Below are positions 9,517 through 19,064 of a stretch of 64,000 nucleotides of DNA, piece after piece. The DNA lies in assembly GCA_035546535.1 (NCBI GenBank), contig DASZWQ010000107.1, positions 1 through 64,000 on the forward strand, given 5' to 3'. A model generated the notes under the pieces. That model did not search any database. It was not told the origin of the DNA and saw only the letters and a list, made by a program, of their open reading frames with translations. How positions within the stretch are numbered: position 1 is the stretch's first letter; every line of letters starts with the position of its first letter. Source of the DNA: Pirellulales bacterium (GTDB lineage: Bacteria > Planctomycetota > Planctomycetia > Pirellulales > JACPPG01). The position numbers and the translations under genes are program-made.

Positions 9517-10128
9517 TTAGTTGCGATCGCGCAGCAGGGCGACGTACATGCGCAGCTCGGCGACTTCCTCGCGCAGCTGCTCGAGCTCGAACCGGACGTT
9601 CGACAGGTCCGACTCGACACCCAAATGCTTGGCCTTCTGCAAATTGATCGTGGCCAACTCGACCCGCGCCTTGAGGAGCGCGATTTCCTCGGCGCTGATC
9701 GTGCCCGAGAACTGCACGTTCGCCGCCTCGGCCTTGCGCAGGGCTTCTTGTTCTTCGCGCAGCTCGGCCTCGGCGCCCGAGACGAAGATATCGCCGTCGT
9801 TGCTCGCGTCGTCGTCGACCAGCTTCACGCGTTCCTGAGCCTCGCGAAGCCCCTCTTGGATGGCCTGGATGACGGTCGGGCGAATCGTATTGGGCAAGCG
9901 GCGGTTGGTTTCTTGATACTTGGCCAGCGTGGCTTCCATCACGCGCACGTAGGCCTTGGCGTAGCGCAGATCGAGGTCTTTTTCGGTTGCCTTCTCCTTG
10001 GCATCATCCTTCGTGCCGCTTTCGCCGGCGCCTTGCTTTTGCTGCGCGGAGAGAGGAGCGGCCCATTGCAAAAACAGGCTGCTGCCAAGGACCAGACCGG
10101 CTACGAAGATCCCTCGTCGATTTCCCAT
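9517..10128 (-). CDS. Exported coiled-coil protein of unknown function
   Basis: A 203-residue protein with a signal peptide (GIFVAGLVLGSSLFLQWAAPLSAQ). After a charged linker comes a long helical region (about residues 50-200) with strong heptad-like Leu/Ala/Glu patterning (VRVMEATLAKYQETNRRL, then LARVELATINLQKAK and VRFELEQLREEVAELRM), so a periplasmic coiled coil is likely. No enzyme motif is present. A GAGG lies about seven bases before the ATG. The family is not recognised. Confidence 0.75.
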   Translation of the reverse strand: MGNRRGIFVAGLVLGSSLFLQWAAPLSAQQKQGAGESGTKDDAKEKATEKDLDLRYAKAYVRVMEATLAKYQETNRRLPNTIRPTVIQAIQEGLREAQERVKLVDDDASNDGDIFVSGAEAELREEQEALRKAEAANVQFSGTISAEEIALLKARVELATINLQKAKHLGVESDLSNVRFELEQLREEVAELRMYVALLRDRN

Positions 10129-10421
10129 GATATCAACCTCGATCCCTTAAAAGTGATGGCAAGTCGCGCGGGGAAACGCGCGCCCTCGGGGGGCACGGAC
10201 CACGCGGAAATATAGCTTCCGATTCAGCCGCCGGCATGGCAACGATTTTGACGCCTGCCCGGGCTGCGTGCGGCCAGTTGCAATCGTTACAGCGTGGGGG
10301 CCGATAAGGGTTTGCCGATCAAAAGCACGTCGGTGGCCCGTTCCCGCGCCAACCGATACAATTCCTCCGTTCTCTCTTTGGATTTCCAATCTGTTGCGTC
10401 GTTTCGCGAGGTTTAACTGCC

Positions 10422-11544
10422 GTGAACAAAGAGCTTGCCGATCGCGCCAAGGGTATTCGCCAGAGGGTCACCCAACTGCGGGACTCTCTTTGACTTTGAC
10501 GCGCGGCAACAGCGCGTCACCGCGATCGAAGCGCAGATGAGCGAGCCGGGCTTCTGGGATAAGCCCGAGGCCGCTCAAGCCACGGTGGCCGAGTTGAAAG
10601 CCGTATCGGCGATCGTGAAGCCGCTGCGCGAGCTGGTGAAAGCGGTCAGCGACCTGGACGTCATGCTGGAACTGGCCGACGAGGACGAAGGCCTGGCAGC
10701 CGAAATTCCGCCGCAGCTCGACCATCTCGAAGCCACGCTCGAAGACCTCGAGCTGAAGGCCCTGCTCAACGGCCCGCACGACCCCAACAACGCCATCCTC
10801 TCGATCAACGCCCGCGACGGCGGCACCGACGCCAACGATTGGGCCGAAATGCTGCTGCGGATGTATCTTCATTGGGCCGAGGACAACGGCTACGAAGTCG
10901 AGCTGCTCGACCGGCAGGATAACGAAGAGGCCGGCATCAACAACGCCTCGGTCATGATCCGCGGGCCGATGGCCTACGGCTATTTGAAGGGCGAGACCGG
11001 CATGCACCGCCTGGTACGGATCAGCCCCTTCAACGCGGAAGGCAAGCGGCAAACCAGCTTCGCGGCGGTCGACGTGTCGCCCGAGGTGGCCGATTCGGTC
11101 GAGATCGAAATTCGCGACGAGGACGTGCGCGAAGACGTCTTTCGCGCTAGCGGCGCCGGCGGCCAGCACGTCAATAAGACGTCGAGCGCGATCCGCCTGA
11201 CGCACATGCCCACCGGCGTGGTCGTGCAATGCCAGCAGGAGCGCAGCCAGCACAAGAATCGCGCGCTTGCGCAGAAAATGCTGCGGGCGAGACTCGCGCG
11301 ACTGGAAGAAGAAAAACGCGAGGCCGAGCAGGCCGCGAAATATCAGAGCCAGGCGAAGACCGGCTTCGGCTCGCAGATTCGCAACTACTTCTTGCACCCG
11401 GATCAGCGGGTGAAGGATTCGCGCACCGGTTACGCCATCGGCAATTTTCAGAGCGTGATGGACGGCAAGATCCAGCCGTTCCTCGATGCGTTTCTGCGCT
11501 GGCGCGCCGGCAAGCCGAGCGAGGACGATCGTGAAAGTTCCTGA
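10422..11544 (+). CDS. prfB: Peptide chain release factor 2 (programmed +1 frameshift)
   Basis: RF2 ends translation at UGA and UAA. The gene is in two frames: a GTG start at 10422 (GAGG ten bases upstream) reads 23 codons to CTT TGA at 10488-10493, then the main frame continues from GAC at 10492. The joined product is 373 residues, the usual RF2 length. The junction reads LRDSL-DFDARQQ, matching the known RF2 junction. The stop-codon recognition tripeptide SPF is at residues 201-203 and the catalytic GGQ at 246-248. Taken as a single frame starting at 10435, the first 20 residues would be nonsense. The next gene begins 14 bases before this one ends. Confidence 0.96.
10479..10494 (+). promoter_or_regulatory. 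prfB +1 recoding site
   Basis: The slippery CTT followed by in-frame TGA and C at 10488-10494 is the canonical RF2 autoregulatory frameshift. Low RF2 slows termination at this UGA and favours the shift. The stimulatory internal Shine-Dalgarno is weak: only GGGA at 10480-10483, five bases before CTT, compared with AGGGGG three bases away in Escherichia coli. Confidence 0.92.
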
Positions 11545-12208
11545 GCCGCTCGTTGCCGGGCCACTGCGCTGCGCGTGGTTTGCTCGCGGCGATCGGCTGG
11601 GGCACCGCATCGAGCTGGAGACGCACGATAGCGATGAGGCGCAGGTCGTATCACTTCTGGAATCGATCGACCAGTCGACGGGCGCCGAAGCCAACGACGC
11701 ATGGCCCCCCAGCCCACCGCTGACCGATTGGCAGCTTGAGGAGCGGCCAGGCGAACGAGTTTTGATGGCCGTCGGTCGTGCCGGCCACAGCCATTGGTCG
11801 GTGGTCGTATCGGTGAACGACGTGACTTCCGACGCTGGTGCTCCTCACGCACCGCCGGCGGGCGCGGAACGATTTACCCCTGGAGGCGGCCCGCCGCATT
11901 CGTTGCTGATGCCCGGGCCGGACGCACCTGCGCCGCGGTCGTTCGCCGCGCCACGCCTCGCCTTTGATATTGCGTGTCGTATGCGCGAAGCGCCGGGACG
12001 CTTAGGGAGCCAATATCGGTGCCTGGCTTCGCTCGGGTTGATCGACGCCGCGAAGGTGGAACTCGCGCCGGGCGTCACGCTCGCCGTTGATCCGGTAACG
12101 ACGTCGTTATCTGTCGACGCGGCAGCCGGGGCTCTGACCATTGCGCCGCTGCCGGCCACTGGGCGAACTCTGCCGCAAACGGTGCGCTGGCAGTTCTGGC
12201 TCTCGTAG
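11531..12208 (+). CDS. Conserved hypothetical protein coupled to prfB
   Basis: A 225-residue protein starting at the GTG at 11531, inside the last codons of prfB; the overlap suggests translational coupling. The N-terminal ~110 residues read like a compact alpha/beta domain (FARGDRLGHRIELE, HSWHWSVVVS-like stretch SHWSVVVSV), followed by a Pro/Ala-rich linker and a C-terminal beta-rich part. No signal peptide, membrane segment or catalytic motif is visible. I do not recognise the family. An ATG at 11486 is in the same frame but would extend deep into prfB. Confidence 0.62.
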   Translation: MKVPEPLVAGPLRCAWFARGDRLGHRIELETHDSDEAQVVSLLESIDQSTGAEANDAWPPSPPLTDWQLEERPGERVLMAVGRAGHSHWSVVVSVNDVTSDAGAPHAPPAGAERFTPGGGPPHSLLMPGPDAPAPRSFAAPRLAFDIACRMREAPGRLGSQYRCLASLGLIDAAKVELAPGVTLAVDPVTTSLSVDAAAGALTIAPLPATGRTLPQTVRWQFWLS

Positions 12209-12239
12209 GCGGCAGCTTAAGTCGCGTTAACGCTGCGCC

Positions 12240-12518
12240 TCACAAGACCACGCCGCCGAAGAACAGCAACACGAGAGCAATGCAGAGCGCCGCCACGATT
12301 AGTTGGCACGCGATCGAAAACGCTGCAGCCGTTAGTGCAAGGCGCCAACCGCCGAACGGCCAGCAGACACTGGAGATGATTAGACTCGTTCCGGCCATGG
12401 CTCGAAGTGCGCCCAACGACTCAATGCCCGGGCTATGGATGGACAAGGCCAGGACACAGGCGAAGCAGGTCAATCCCGCCAGTGCGTCGGCAAGGCGAAT
12501 CTGAAGGTGTGTTCCCAT
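12240..12518 (-). CDS. Small predicted membrane protein
   Basis: A 92-residue frame with three hydrophobic segments (about residues 13-28, 40-60 and 62-90), ending in VLLFFGGVVL. The continuous hydrophobicity argues for a real small inner-membrane protein and against a chance frame in GC-rich DNA, whose shadows are Arg/Ala-rich. No conserved motif is recognised and no strong ribosome binding site was found, so this is a moderate call. Confidence 0.45.
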   Translation of the reverse strand: MGTHLQIRLADALAGLTCFACVLALSIHSPGIESLGALRAMAGTSLIISSVCWPFGGWRLALTAAAFSIACQLIVAALCIALVLLFFGGVVL

Positions 12519-12674
12519 GCGGTCACCAACCGCAGGATTTTTGGTCCATTAACCGTCGGGCGCGAGAAGGTCATGCCCCGGGTGGTTCCGCGGCACGAAG
12601 GGGGTTCGTCAATCCGCCGATCGCCCTCTATGATGGGACGCAATCGACTTCGCTCCTCGGCCGGTTTCTGACTC

Positions 12675-13550
12675 ATGCTTCGCTGGCGGATCACGCTGGG
12701 TGTTATTTTTTCAGCGGCCATCGCCGCGCTGTGCTGGGCCGACGCGCAGGCCCAGACACCCGGCACGTGGTTATTGCCCCTGGTCGTGGGCATTGCCCTG
12801 CTGGCTACCGACGAATTGTCGCGCATGCTCGCCGCCCGCGCTGCGGCGCCGCTTGGCATCGTGACCTATGTCGGCAACGGGGCGATTGTCTTGGCGGCCG
12901 GCGCCTCGCACTGGTGGCCGCAGGCGACAGGTGACAGTTGGAGTTGGCCGGCGCTGGCGCTGGCTGGTGCGATGATCGCCGCGATCGCGGAAGAGGTCTA
13001 TCGCTATCGCGAGCCCGCGCGTCAGACCGAGCGACTGGCGGCCGCGGCACTCGCGCTTGTGTATATCGGCCTGCTCTTGAGCTTCGCCGTGCAGCTGCGC
13101 TTCGTCGAGCCGGTCGGCGCCGTGGGGCTGGGCGCGATCGCTTCGTTGATCCTGGTGGTGAAGATGTGCGACATCGGCGCTTATACCGTTGGTCGGCTCA
13201 TCGGCCGGCACAAGATGGCGCCGCACCTGAGCCCGGGAAAGACGATCGAAGGCGCGGTCGGCGGCCTCGCGTTCGCGGTCTTCGCGGCGTGGCTGTCGTT
13301 CGTCGTGATCTGTCCTCGCCTGGAAAGCGCGACAGCCCGGCAAATCGACGTATGGCAGTGGCTGGGGTTCGGCATTACCGTGGGGGCCGCCGGGATGCTC
13401 GGCGACCTGGCCGAGTCGTTGCTGAAGCGCGACCTGGGCCGCAAGGATTCGAGCACCTGGATGCCCGGCTTCGGGGGGGTGCTCGATTTGCTCGATTCCA
13501 TCCTGGTGGCGGCGCCGGTCGCTTACGTGTGGTGGGAGTACTTGCTGTGA
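12675..13550 (+). CDS. cdsA: Phosphatidate cytidylyltransferase
   Basis: A 291-residue integral membrane enzyme making CDP-diacylglycerol from phosphatidate and CTP, the branch point of phospholipid synthesis. About eight hydrophobic segments are visible. The C-terminal CDP-alcohol signature is present: KMCDIGAYTVGRLIGRHKM, LSPGKTIEGAVGG, then SLLKRDLGRKDSS with PGFGGVLDLLDS. The last motif is usually PGHGGxxDRxD, so His is Phe and Arg is Leu here. The position before phoH and the 7TM-HD gene fits an envelope/RNA housekeeping block. Confidence 0.9.
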   Translation: MLRWRITLGVIFSAAIAALCWADAQAQTPGTWLLPLVVGIALLATDELSRMLAARAAAPLGIVTYVGNGAIVLAAGASHWWPQATGDSWSWPALALAGAMIAAIAEEVYRYREPARQTERLAAAALALVYIGLLLSFAVQLRFVEPVGAVGLGAIASLILVVKMCDIGAYTVGRLIGRHKMAPHLSPGKTIEGAVGGLAFAVFAAWLSFVVICPRLESATARQIDVWQWLGFGITVGAAGMLGDLAESLLKRDLGRKDSSTWMPGFGGVLDLLDSILVAAPVAYVWWEYLL

Positions 13551-13793
13551 ACGCGCGCGACAGGCGCCGCACTGGGTAATGGAGACCAACAAATTCGGAC
13601 AAACGGTTGTAGCGGTTCTGCAGGGCGGTTGGCAGGAATCTGGTGCGATGCCGCAAGTAGCTTCGCCACAGCACGTTGTGACGGAAGTGCTGCCCGACTC
13701 TATTCGTCCCGGGCCGCCGTAAGTTATAAAATACCTGAGGGATATAAGTTCCATTCCGGTTGCCCCGGCCTGCAGCGGCTGCGGCATTCCTTG
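13551..13793 (+). promoter_or_regulatory. Leader region upstream of phoH
   Basis: A 243-base gap between cdsA and phoH. Around 13720-13750 it is unusually AT-rich for this window (TAAGTTATAAAATACC, then GGATATAAG), so a promoter for the phoH-to-recO run probably lies here. No exact -35/-10 pair is claimed. Confidence 0.35.
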
Positions 13794-14747
<954 letters not shown>

Positions 14748-14752
14748 TCGAT

Positions 14753-16408
14753 ATGTCCATTGGTTCCAAAAAGACGACGCGTTCGCGCGTAGTATCATTC
14801 CGACCCCCGCCCGGCCGGCTGGCACGTTTGTGGCAGCGGGCGCAGCGGATGGACGTGATCACACGCGCCGCCATGTGTCTGGCCACGGCCGTGCTGCTGT
14901 GGGCCGTCACCAAGGCCTGGGAACCGCCTTTTCCTTATCGCGTGGGGGACGTGCTGAGCGAGGACATTTCGCTCGTCATTCCCATCGATCCCACCGACGG
15001 AGATCCTCGCTCGACCGCCAACGAGCTGGTGCGCGCCAGCGAGCCGCTGACGCCCGAAATGATCCTGCTCTTGGAACAGGACCATAACCACGAGGTCAGC
15101 CTGGCCCCGCGCACGCATGGGCTGGTGCGATCGCTGGCCACGTTCGGCTTGATCTTCGCGCTGTATGCGCTGTGCGGCTATTTCATTTACTACCAGGACC
15201 GGCGCTTGCTCAAGGATGCGCGTCGCCTGGCGACCTTGCTGCTCTTGATCACGGTCTCGGCGGCAATGGCCTGTTGGGCGTGGCCCTACCCGTGGCGCGC
15301 GGAGATCGTGCCGGTCTTGATCTTCGGCATGACTTGCGGCATCGCCTACAAGCGCGAGCTGGCCTTGCTCATGTCCACGTCGCTCTTGATCTTCCTGGGT
15401 TTGGTCAGCGGCTATGGGCTGGGCGAATTCGTCGTGCTGGTCGGAGCTACGGCGACCGCCATCCTGCTTTTGGGTCGCATTCGCAGCCGCAGCAAACTGA
15501 TCAAAGTCGGCTTCTTCACCGGCCTGGCGACGTTCGCCCTGTACCTCATCACGGGGCTCTTGCAAGGACAGTCGCTGGCCAGGCCACTTTGCCAGTTGGC
15601 GCTGCAAGACGGGCTGTGGGCTTTTGCTGCCGGGTTCTTCGTCACGGGCTTGCTGCCGTTTATCGAGAGCGTATTCGGCGTGCTGACCGATATCAGCCTG
15701 TTGGAACTGGGGGACGCCTCGCATCCGCTGTTGCAGGAACTGGTCCGCCGCGCGCCGGGAACCTACAACCACTCGATCAACGTCGCCTCGATCGCCGAGG
15801 CCGCGGCCGAAGCGATCGGCGCCCGCCGCTTGCTGGTGCGCGTGGGCGCGTACTTCCATGACGTCGGTAAGATGCTCAAGCCCGACTACTTCGTCGAAAA
15901 CCAGGGCACCAACGGCAGCCGCCACGATTCGCTCGTGCCGGCGATGAGCACGCTGATCATTATCGCGCACGTGAAAGACGGTGCCGATCTGGCCCGGCAG
16001 CATCATCTACCCGAGCCCGTGATCGATTTCATCGAGCAACATCACGGCACGACGCTGGTCGAGTATTTCTACCGCCGCGCCAACCAGCAGAACGAAACGA
16101 ATCCCAACGGCGGATCGGTACACGAAGAAGCGTTTCGTTACCCAGGCCCGAAGCCGCAAACCCGCGAGGCGGCCGTATTGATGCTGGCCGACGCGGTGGA
16201 AAGCGCCGCGCGGGCGCTTGTCGAGCCCACGCCGGCACGCATCGAGGGCCTGGTCGAGGATATCGCCATGAAGCGGCTCTTGGACGGCCAGTTCGACGAA
16301 TGCGGCCTGACGCTCAAGCAACTCCGCATCGTTCGCGATAGTTTGATAAAATCACTCACCGCCGTGTACCACGGTCGCGTCAAATACCCCGACCAGCGGA
16401 CGGCGTGA
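14753..16408 (+). CDS. 7TM-HD family HD-domain phosphohydrolase (PgpH-like)
   Basis: A 551-residue membrane protein. It has an N-terminal extracytoplasmic region, about six or seven membrane segments between residues 125 and 310, and then a cytoplasmic HD domain. The HD motif sits in GAYFHDVGKMLKPDYF (H369-D370), with an upstream histidine in TYNHSINVASIAE and the C-terminal DAVESAARALVEP signature. PgpH-type members hydrolyse cyclic di-AMP; the present protein matches that architecture, but its substrate is inferred only. It directly follows phoH and overlaps the ybeY frame start region. Confidence 0.88.
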   Translation: MSIGSKKTTRSRVVSFRPPPGRLARLWQRAQRMDVITRAAMCLATAVLLWAVTKAWEPPFPYRVGDVLSEDISLVIPIDPTDGDPRSTANELVRASEPLTPEMILLLEQDHNHEVSLAPRTHGLVRSLATFGLIFALYALCGYFIYYQDRRLLKDARRLATLLLLITVSAAMACWAWPYPWRAEIVPVLIFGMTCGIAYKRELALLMSTSLLIFLGLVSGYGLGEFVVLVGATATAILLLGRIRSRSKLIKVGFFTGLATFALYLITGLLQGQSLARPLCQLALQDGLWAFAAGFFVTGLLPFIESVFGVLTDISLLELGDASHPLLQELVRRAPGTYNHSINVASIAEAAAEAIGARRLLVRVGAYFHDVGKMLKPDYFVENQGTNGSRHDSLVPAMSTLIIIAHVKDGADLARQHHLPEPVIDFIEQHHGTTLVEYFYRRANQQNETNPNGGSVHEEAFRYPGPKPQTREAAVLMLADAVESAARALVEPTPARIEGLVEDIAMKRLLDGQFDECGLTLKQLRIVRDSLIKSLTAVYHGRVKYPDQRTA

Positions 16409-16467
16409 GGCGTCGGGCCTCTCCGGGCCTCGAAACAGGGCAGCAGCCTCTGGAATCCGATATTTCG

Positions 16468-16986
16468 ATGCGCAGTCGGAACGTGATTCAAATCGATATC
16501 ACTAACGAGCAGTCGCGCCTGCCGATTGATGAGCAGCGCCTTCGTGCGGCCGTGGCCGCGGTGCTCGCCGGCGAAGGGCGCAGCGCGGCCACGATCAGCG
16601 TAGCCGTGGTCGACGACCCGACGATCCACGAGCTGAACCGACGTTTCCTGGCGCACGACTACCCGACGGACGTGCTGAGCTTTGTCCTGGAAGAATCAAC
16701 CGCCGGGTTGGAAGGCGAAATCATCGTCAGCGCCGATACCGCCGCGGCCAGCGCCCCGCGCTATGGATGGCCGGCGACCGACGAGCTGTTGCTGTACGTG
16801 ATTCACGGGACGTTGCACCTGGTGGGCTACAACGATCACGAGCCGGCCGACATCGCCCGCATGCGCGCCGCCGAGAAGCGGTATCTGGCGCAATGCGGGC
16901 TGCAGGCCCAAGACGATTCTGCGTCATCGCGGCCAGACCGGAGCGGACGCGAGCCGCAATTACTCGGGGAGGGGAACCAGCCGTGA
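16468..16986 (+). CDS. ybeY: Endoribonuclease YbeY
   Basis: A 172-residue metal-dependent RNase for 16S rRNA 3' end maturation and ribosome quality control. The zinc-binding signature VIHGTLHLVGYNDH provides H113, H117 and H123. The upstream block NRRFLAHDYPTDVLSFVL is the other family hallmark. The start is chosen at the ATG at 16468, which gives the usual family length; a GTG at 16405 overlapping the previous stop is a possible alternative that adds 21 residues. The C-terminal 20 residues are low-complexity. Confidence 0.93.
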   Translation: MRSRNVIQIDITNEQSRLPIDEQRLRAAVAAVLAGEGRSAATISVAVVDDPTIHELNRRFLAHDYPTDVLSFVLEESTAGLEGEIIVSADTAAASAPRYGWPATDELLLYVIHGTLHLVGYNDHEPADIARMRAAEKRYLAQCGLQAQDDSASSRPDRSGREPQLLGEGNQP

Positions 16987-18269
16987 TCGCCGGCAGCATG
17001 ATCCTCTGGACGATCGCCGCCATGTTGGCCGCCACGATCGCGGCCATTGCCGGGCGTGCGCTGCGCGGTTTGTCGCGCATGGATCTTGAAGAAGCCTGCC
17101 GCCGTCGTCGTATGGAGAGCCTGGCGCGCGAGATTCTGGCGGACCATCGGCATGTCGCGCTGGGCGCCGAAAGCCTGCAGACGATCGCCAGCGCCGTGGC
17201 CGTGGCCGCGCTCTCCGAGTTCTTGCTCGCTCAGCCGGCGATTGCCGCCTGGAGCATGCTGGCGCAGTTTACCTTGATCGCGGCCGCAGGCACGCTTTTG
17301 CTGTTGGCGATGAACGTCTGGATTCCCGCACCCTTGGCACGAATTTTCGGCACGCGATTCATCACGGCGACCTGGCCTATTTGGCGCGCGGTCAGCCGCT
17401 GCCTTACTCCGTTCGTCTTCGCGGCGCAGCGGTTCGACGTCATGGCGCAAAAGGCAACCGGTCAATCGTCGACCAGCGGCGCCGAACAGGCGCTCGACGG
17501 CGACACGCGCGGCATGCGGGGCGACGGCCACCGCGACGGTTCGCTCGTCGAGGACGCGCGGGAAATGATCGAGGGGGTGATCGAGCTGGGCAATGCCGAA
17601 GTGGCGCAGGTGATGACTCCTCGCACCTACATGCTGTCGATGCGCGCCGGCTTGTCGCTCGACGAGGTCGTCAGGTTCGTGATCAGCTCCGGCCACACGC
17701 GGATTCCGGTGTACGACAAGAACCGCGACGACGTCATCGGCATCCTGCACATGAAGGACCTGCTGCCCGAGCTACTCAAGCCATCGGCCGAACGCGTGCC
17801 GAATGTCCGCGGCTTGCTGCGGCCGGCGCTCTTCGTGCCCGAGACGAAGCGGCTGGACGAGCTGTTGCAGGAGTTCCAGCAGAACCGCAATCACATGGCC
17901 GTCGTGCTGGATGAATTCGGCGGGGTGTCGGGCCTGGTCACGATCGAGGATTTGTTGGAAGAGATCGTGGGCGAAATCGTCGACGAATACGACGACGACC
18001 TGGTCGAGGGTATCAAGAGCATCGACGATCATACGGCCGAAGTGCAAGCCCGGGTGCGCGTCGATGAGGTGAACGAGCGGCTGAACACTCATCTGCCGGA
18101 AGATGGCGATTTTGACACGATCGGCGGGTTCGTCTTCAGCCACCTCGGACATATCCCCACGGTGGGCGAATCGATCACGGTCGACGAAGTGCGCCTGACG
18201 GTCATTGATGTCACCCGCCGGCGCATCGAACGCGTGCGGATCGAGGTGCTCGATCCGACGCGCGCGTGA
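16983..18269 (+). CDS. CNNM/CorC-HlyC family CBS-domain membrane protein
   Basis: A 428-residue protein. Its GTG start at 16983 overlaps the ybeY stop by four bases (GTGA), a coupling signal; an open frame further upstream to 16767 lies inside ybeY. The N-terminal ~140 residues have three to four hydrophobic segments (DUF21/CNNM-like). Two CBS domains follow at about residues 200-320 (MTPRTYMLSMRAGLSLDEV, then SGHTRIPVYDKNRDDVIGIL), and a CorC_HlyC transporter-associated domain ends the protein (FDTIGGFVFSHLGHIPTVGE). These proteins are implicated in Mg2+/Co2+ transport or its regulation. Confidence 0.88.
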   Translation: MIAGSMILWTIAAMLAATIAAIAGRALRGLSRMDLEEACRRRRMESLAREILADHRHVALGAESLQTIASAVAVAALSEFLLAQPAIAAWSMLAQFTLIAAAGTLLLLAMNVWIPAPLARIFGTRFITATWPIWRAVSRCLTPFVFAAQRFDVMAQKATGQSSTSGAEQALDGDTRGMRGDGHRDGSLVEDAREMIEGVIELGNAEVAQVMTPRTYMLSMRAGLSLDEVVRFVISSGHTRIPVYDKNRDDVIGILHMKDLLPELLKPSAERVPNVRGLLRPALFVPETKRLDELLQEFQQNRNHMAVVLDEFGGVSGLVTIEDLLEEIVGEIVDEYDDDLVEGIKSIDDHTAEVQARVRVDEVNERLNTHLPEDGDFDTIGGFVFSHLGHIPTVGESITVDEVRLTVIDVTRRRIERVRIEVLDPTRA

Positions 18270-18285
18270 AAACGCGTAAGACACT

Positions 18286-19044
18286 ATGGCGGCCGAAAAG
18301 ACACTGGCCCTGGTCCTGCGGGCCGTTGAGTTCAGCGAGACAAGCAGCGTGGTCACGCTGTTTACCCGCGATTTCGGCAAAATACGCGGATTGGCCAAGG
18401 GAGCGCGACGGCCGAAGGGGCCCTTCGAGTCTGCCCTTGACCTGCTGTCGTTGTGTCGGCTAGTCTTCCTCCGCAAATCGTCCGAAGCCCTCGATTTGCT
18501 GACCGAAGCGAAGCTCGAGCGGCGCTTTCGGCCGGCGAACCGCGACCTATCAAGTCTTTACGCGGGCTACTACGTCGCTGAGTTGTTGAACGAGCTCACT
18601 GACGACGCCGATCCACATCCCGAACTTTTCGATGCCGCGATTCACACGCTGTCGCGGCTGATGGAAGGACATGCGCCTGTGGACGTCGTCTTGTTGCGCT
18701 GGGAGTTAACGGCGTTGCGATTGCTCGGGCATCAGCCCGCGCTCTCCCACTGTGCCGAATGCGGCAAGGAAATCAGCTTGCGAGGTCGGGTGGCGTTCGG
18801 GCAATTGTCCGGCGGCGTGCTGTGCGAAGCGTGCCGGCCCGGCAAGCGACAGATCGTATCGGTCAGCGAGCCAGGGATCACGGCATTGCGACAACTAGCG
18901 GACGAATCGGCGGAGGCGGGGGACCCGGTCGCGTTAGCGCGATCGATCAGCGGAGAGCTGCGCGGATTGATGAATCAGTACCTGTGCAACTTGTTGGGGC
19001 GCAAACTGCGCATGCACGGGTACTTGGGTACAAAGGCCAGTTAG
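18286..19044 (+). CDS. recO: DNA repair protein RecO
   Basis: A 252-residue RecF-pathway mediator that anneals single strands and loads RecA with RecR. The N-terminal OB-fold segment reads ALVLRAVEFSETSSVVTLFT, followed by GLAKGARRPKGPF. A zinc-binding set is seen in CAECGKE and CEACRP (about residues 157-186). The gene begins 16 bases after the CBS-protein gene, in an order (ybeY, corC, recO) common in bacteria. Confidence 0.93.
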   Translation: MAAEKTLALVLRAVEFSETSSVVTLFTRDFGKIRGLAKGARRPKGPFESALDLLSLCRLVFLRKSSEALDLLTEAKLERRFRPANRDLSSLYAGYYVAELLNELTDDADPHPELFDAAIHTLSRLMEGHAPVDVVLLRWELTALRLLGHQPALSHCAECGKEISLRGRVAFGQLSGGVLCEACRPGKRQIVSVSEPGITALRQLADESAEAGDPVALARSISGELRGLMNQYLCNLLGRKLRMHGYLGTKAS

Positions 19045-19064
19045 CAGCGAACACGGAAGTCGGC

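Noticed and set aside
8862-9620. Longer start (252 codons) for the small exported protein
   Set aside because: The first 120 codons give Arg/Ser-rich residues with no homology, while a clear signal peptide begins at 9260.
10435-10491. prfB start in the main frame (ATG at 10435)
   Set aside because: The residues before the junction do not match RF2, whereas the GTG frame at 10422 with the TGA recoding site gives the conserved N-terminus.
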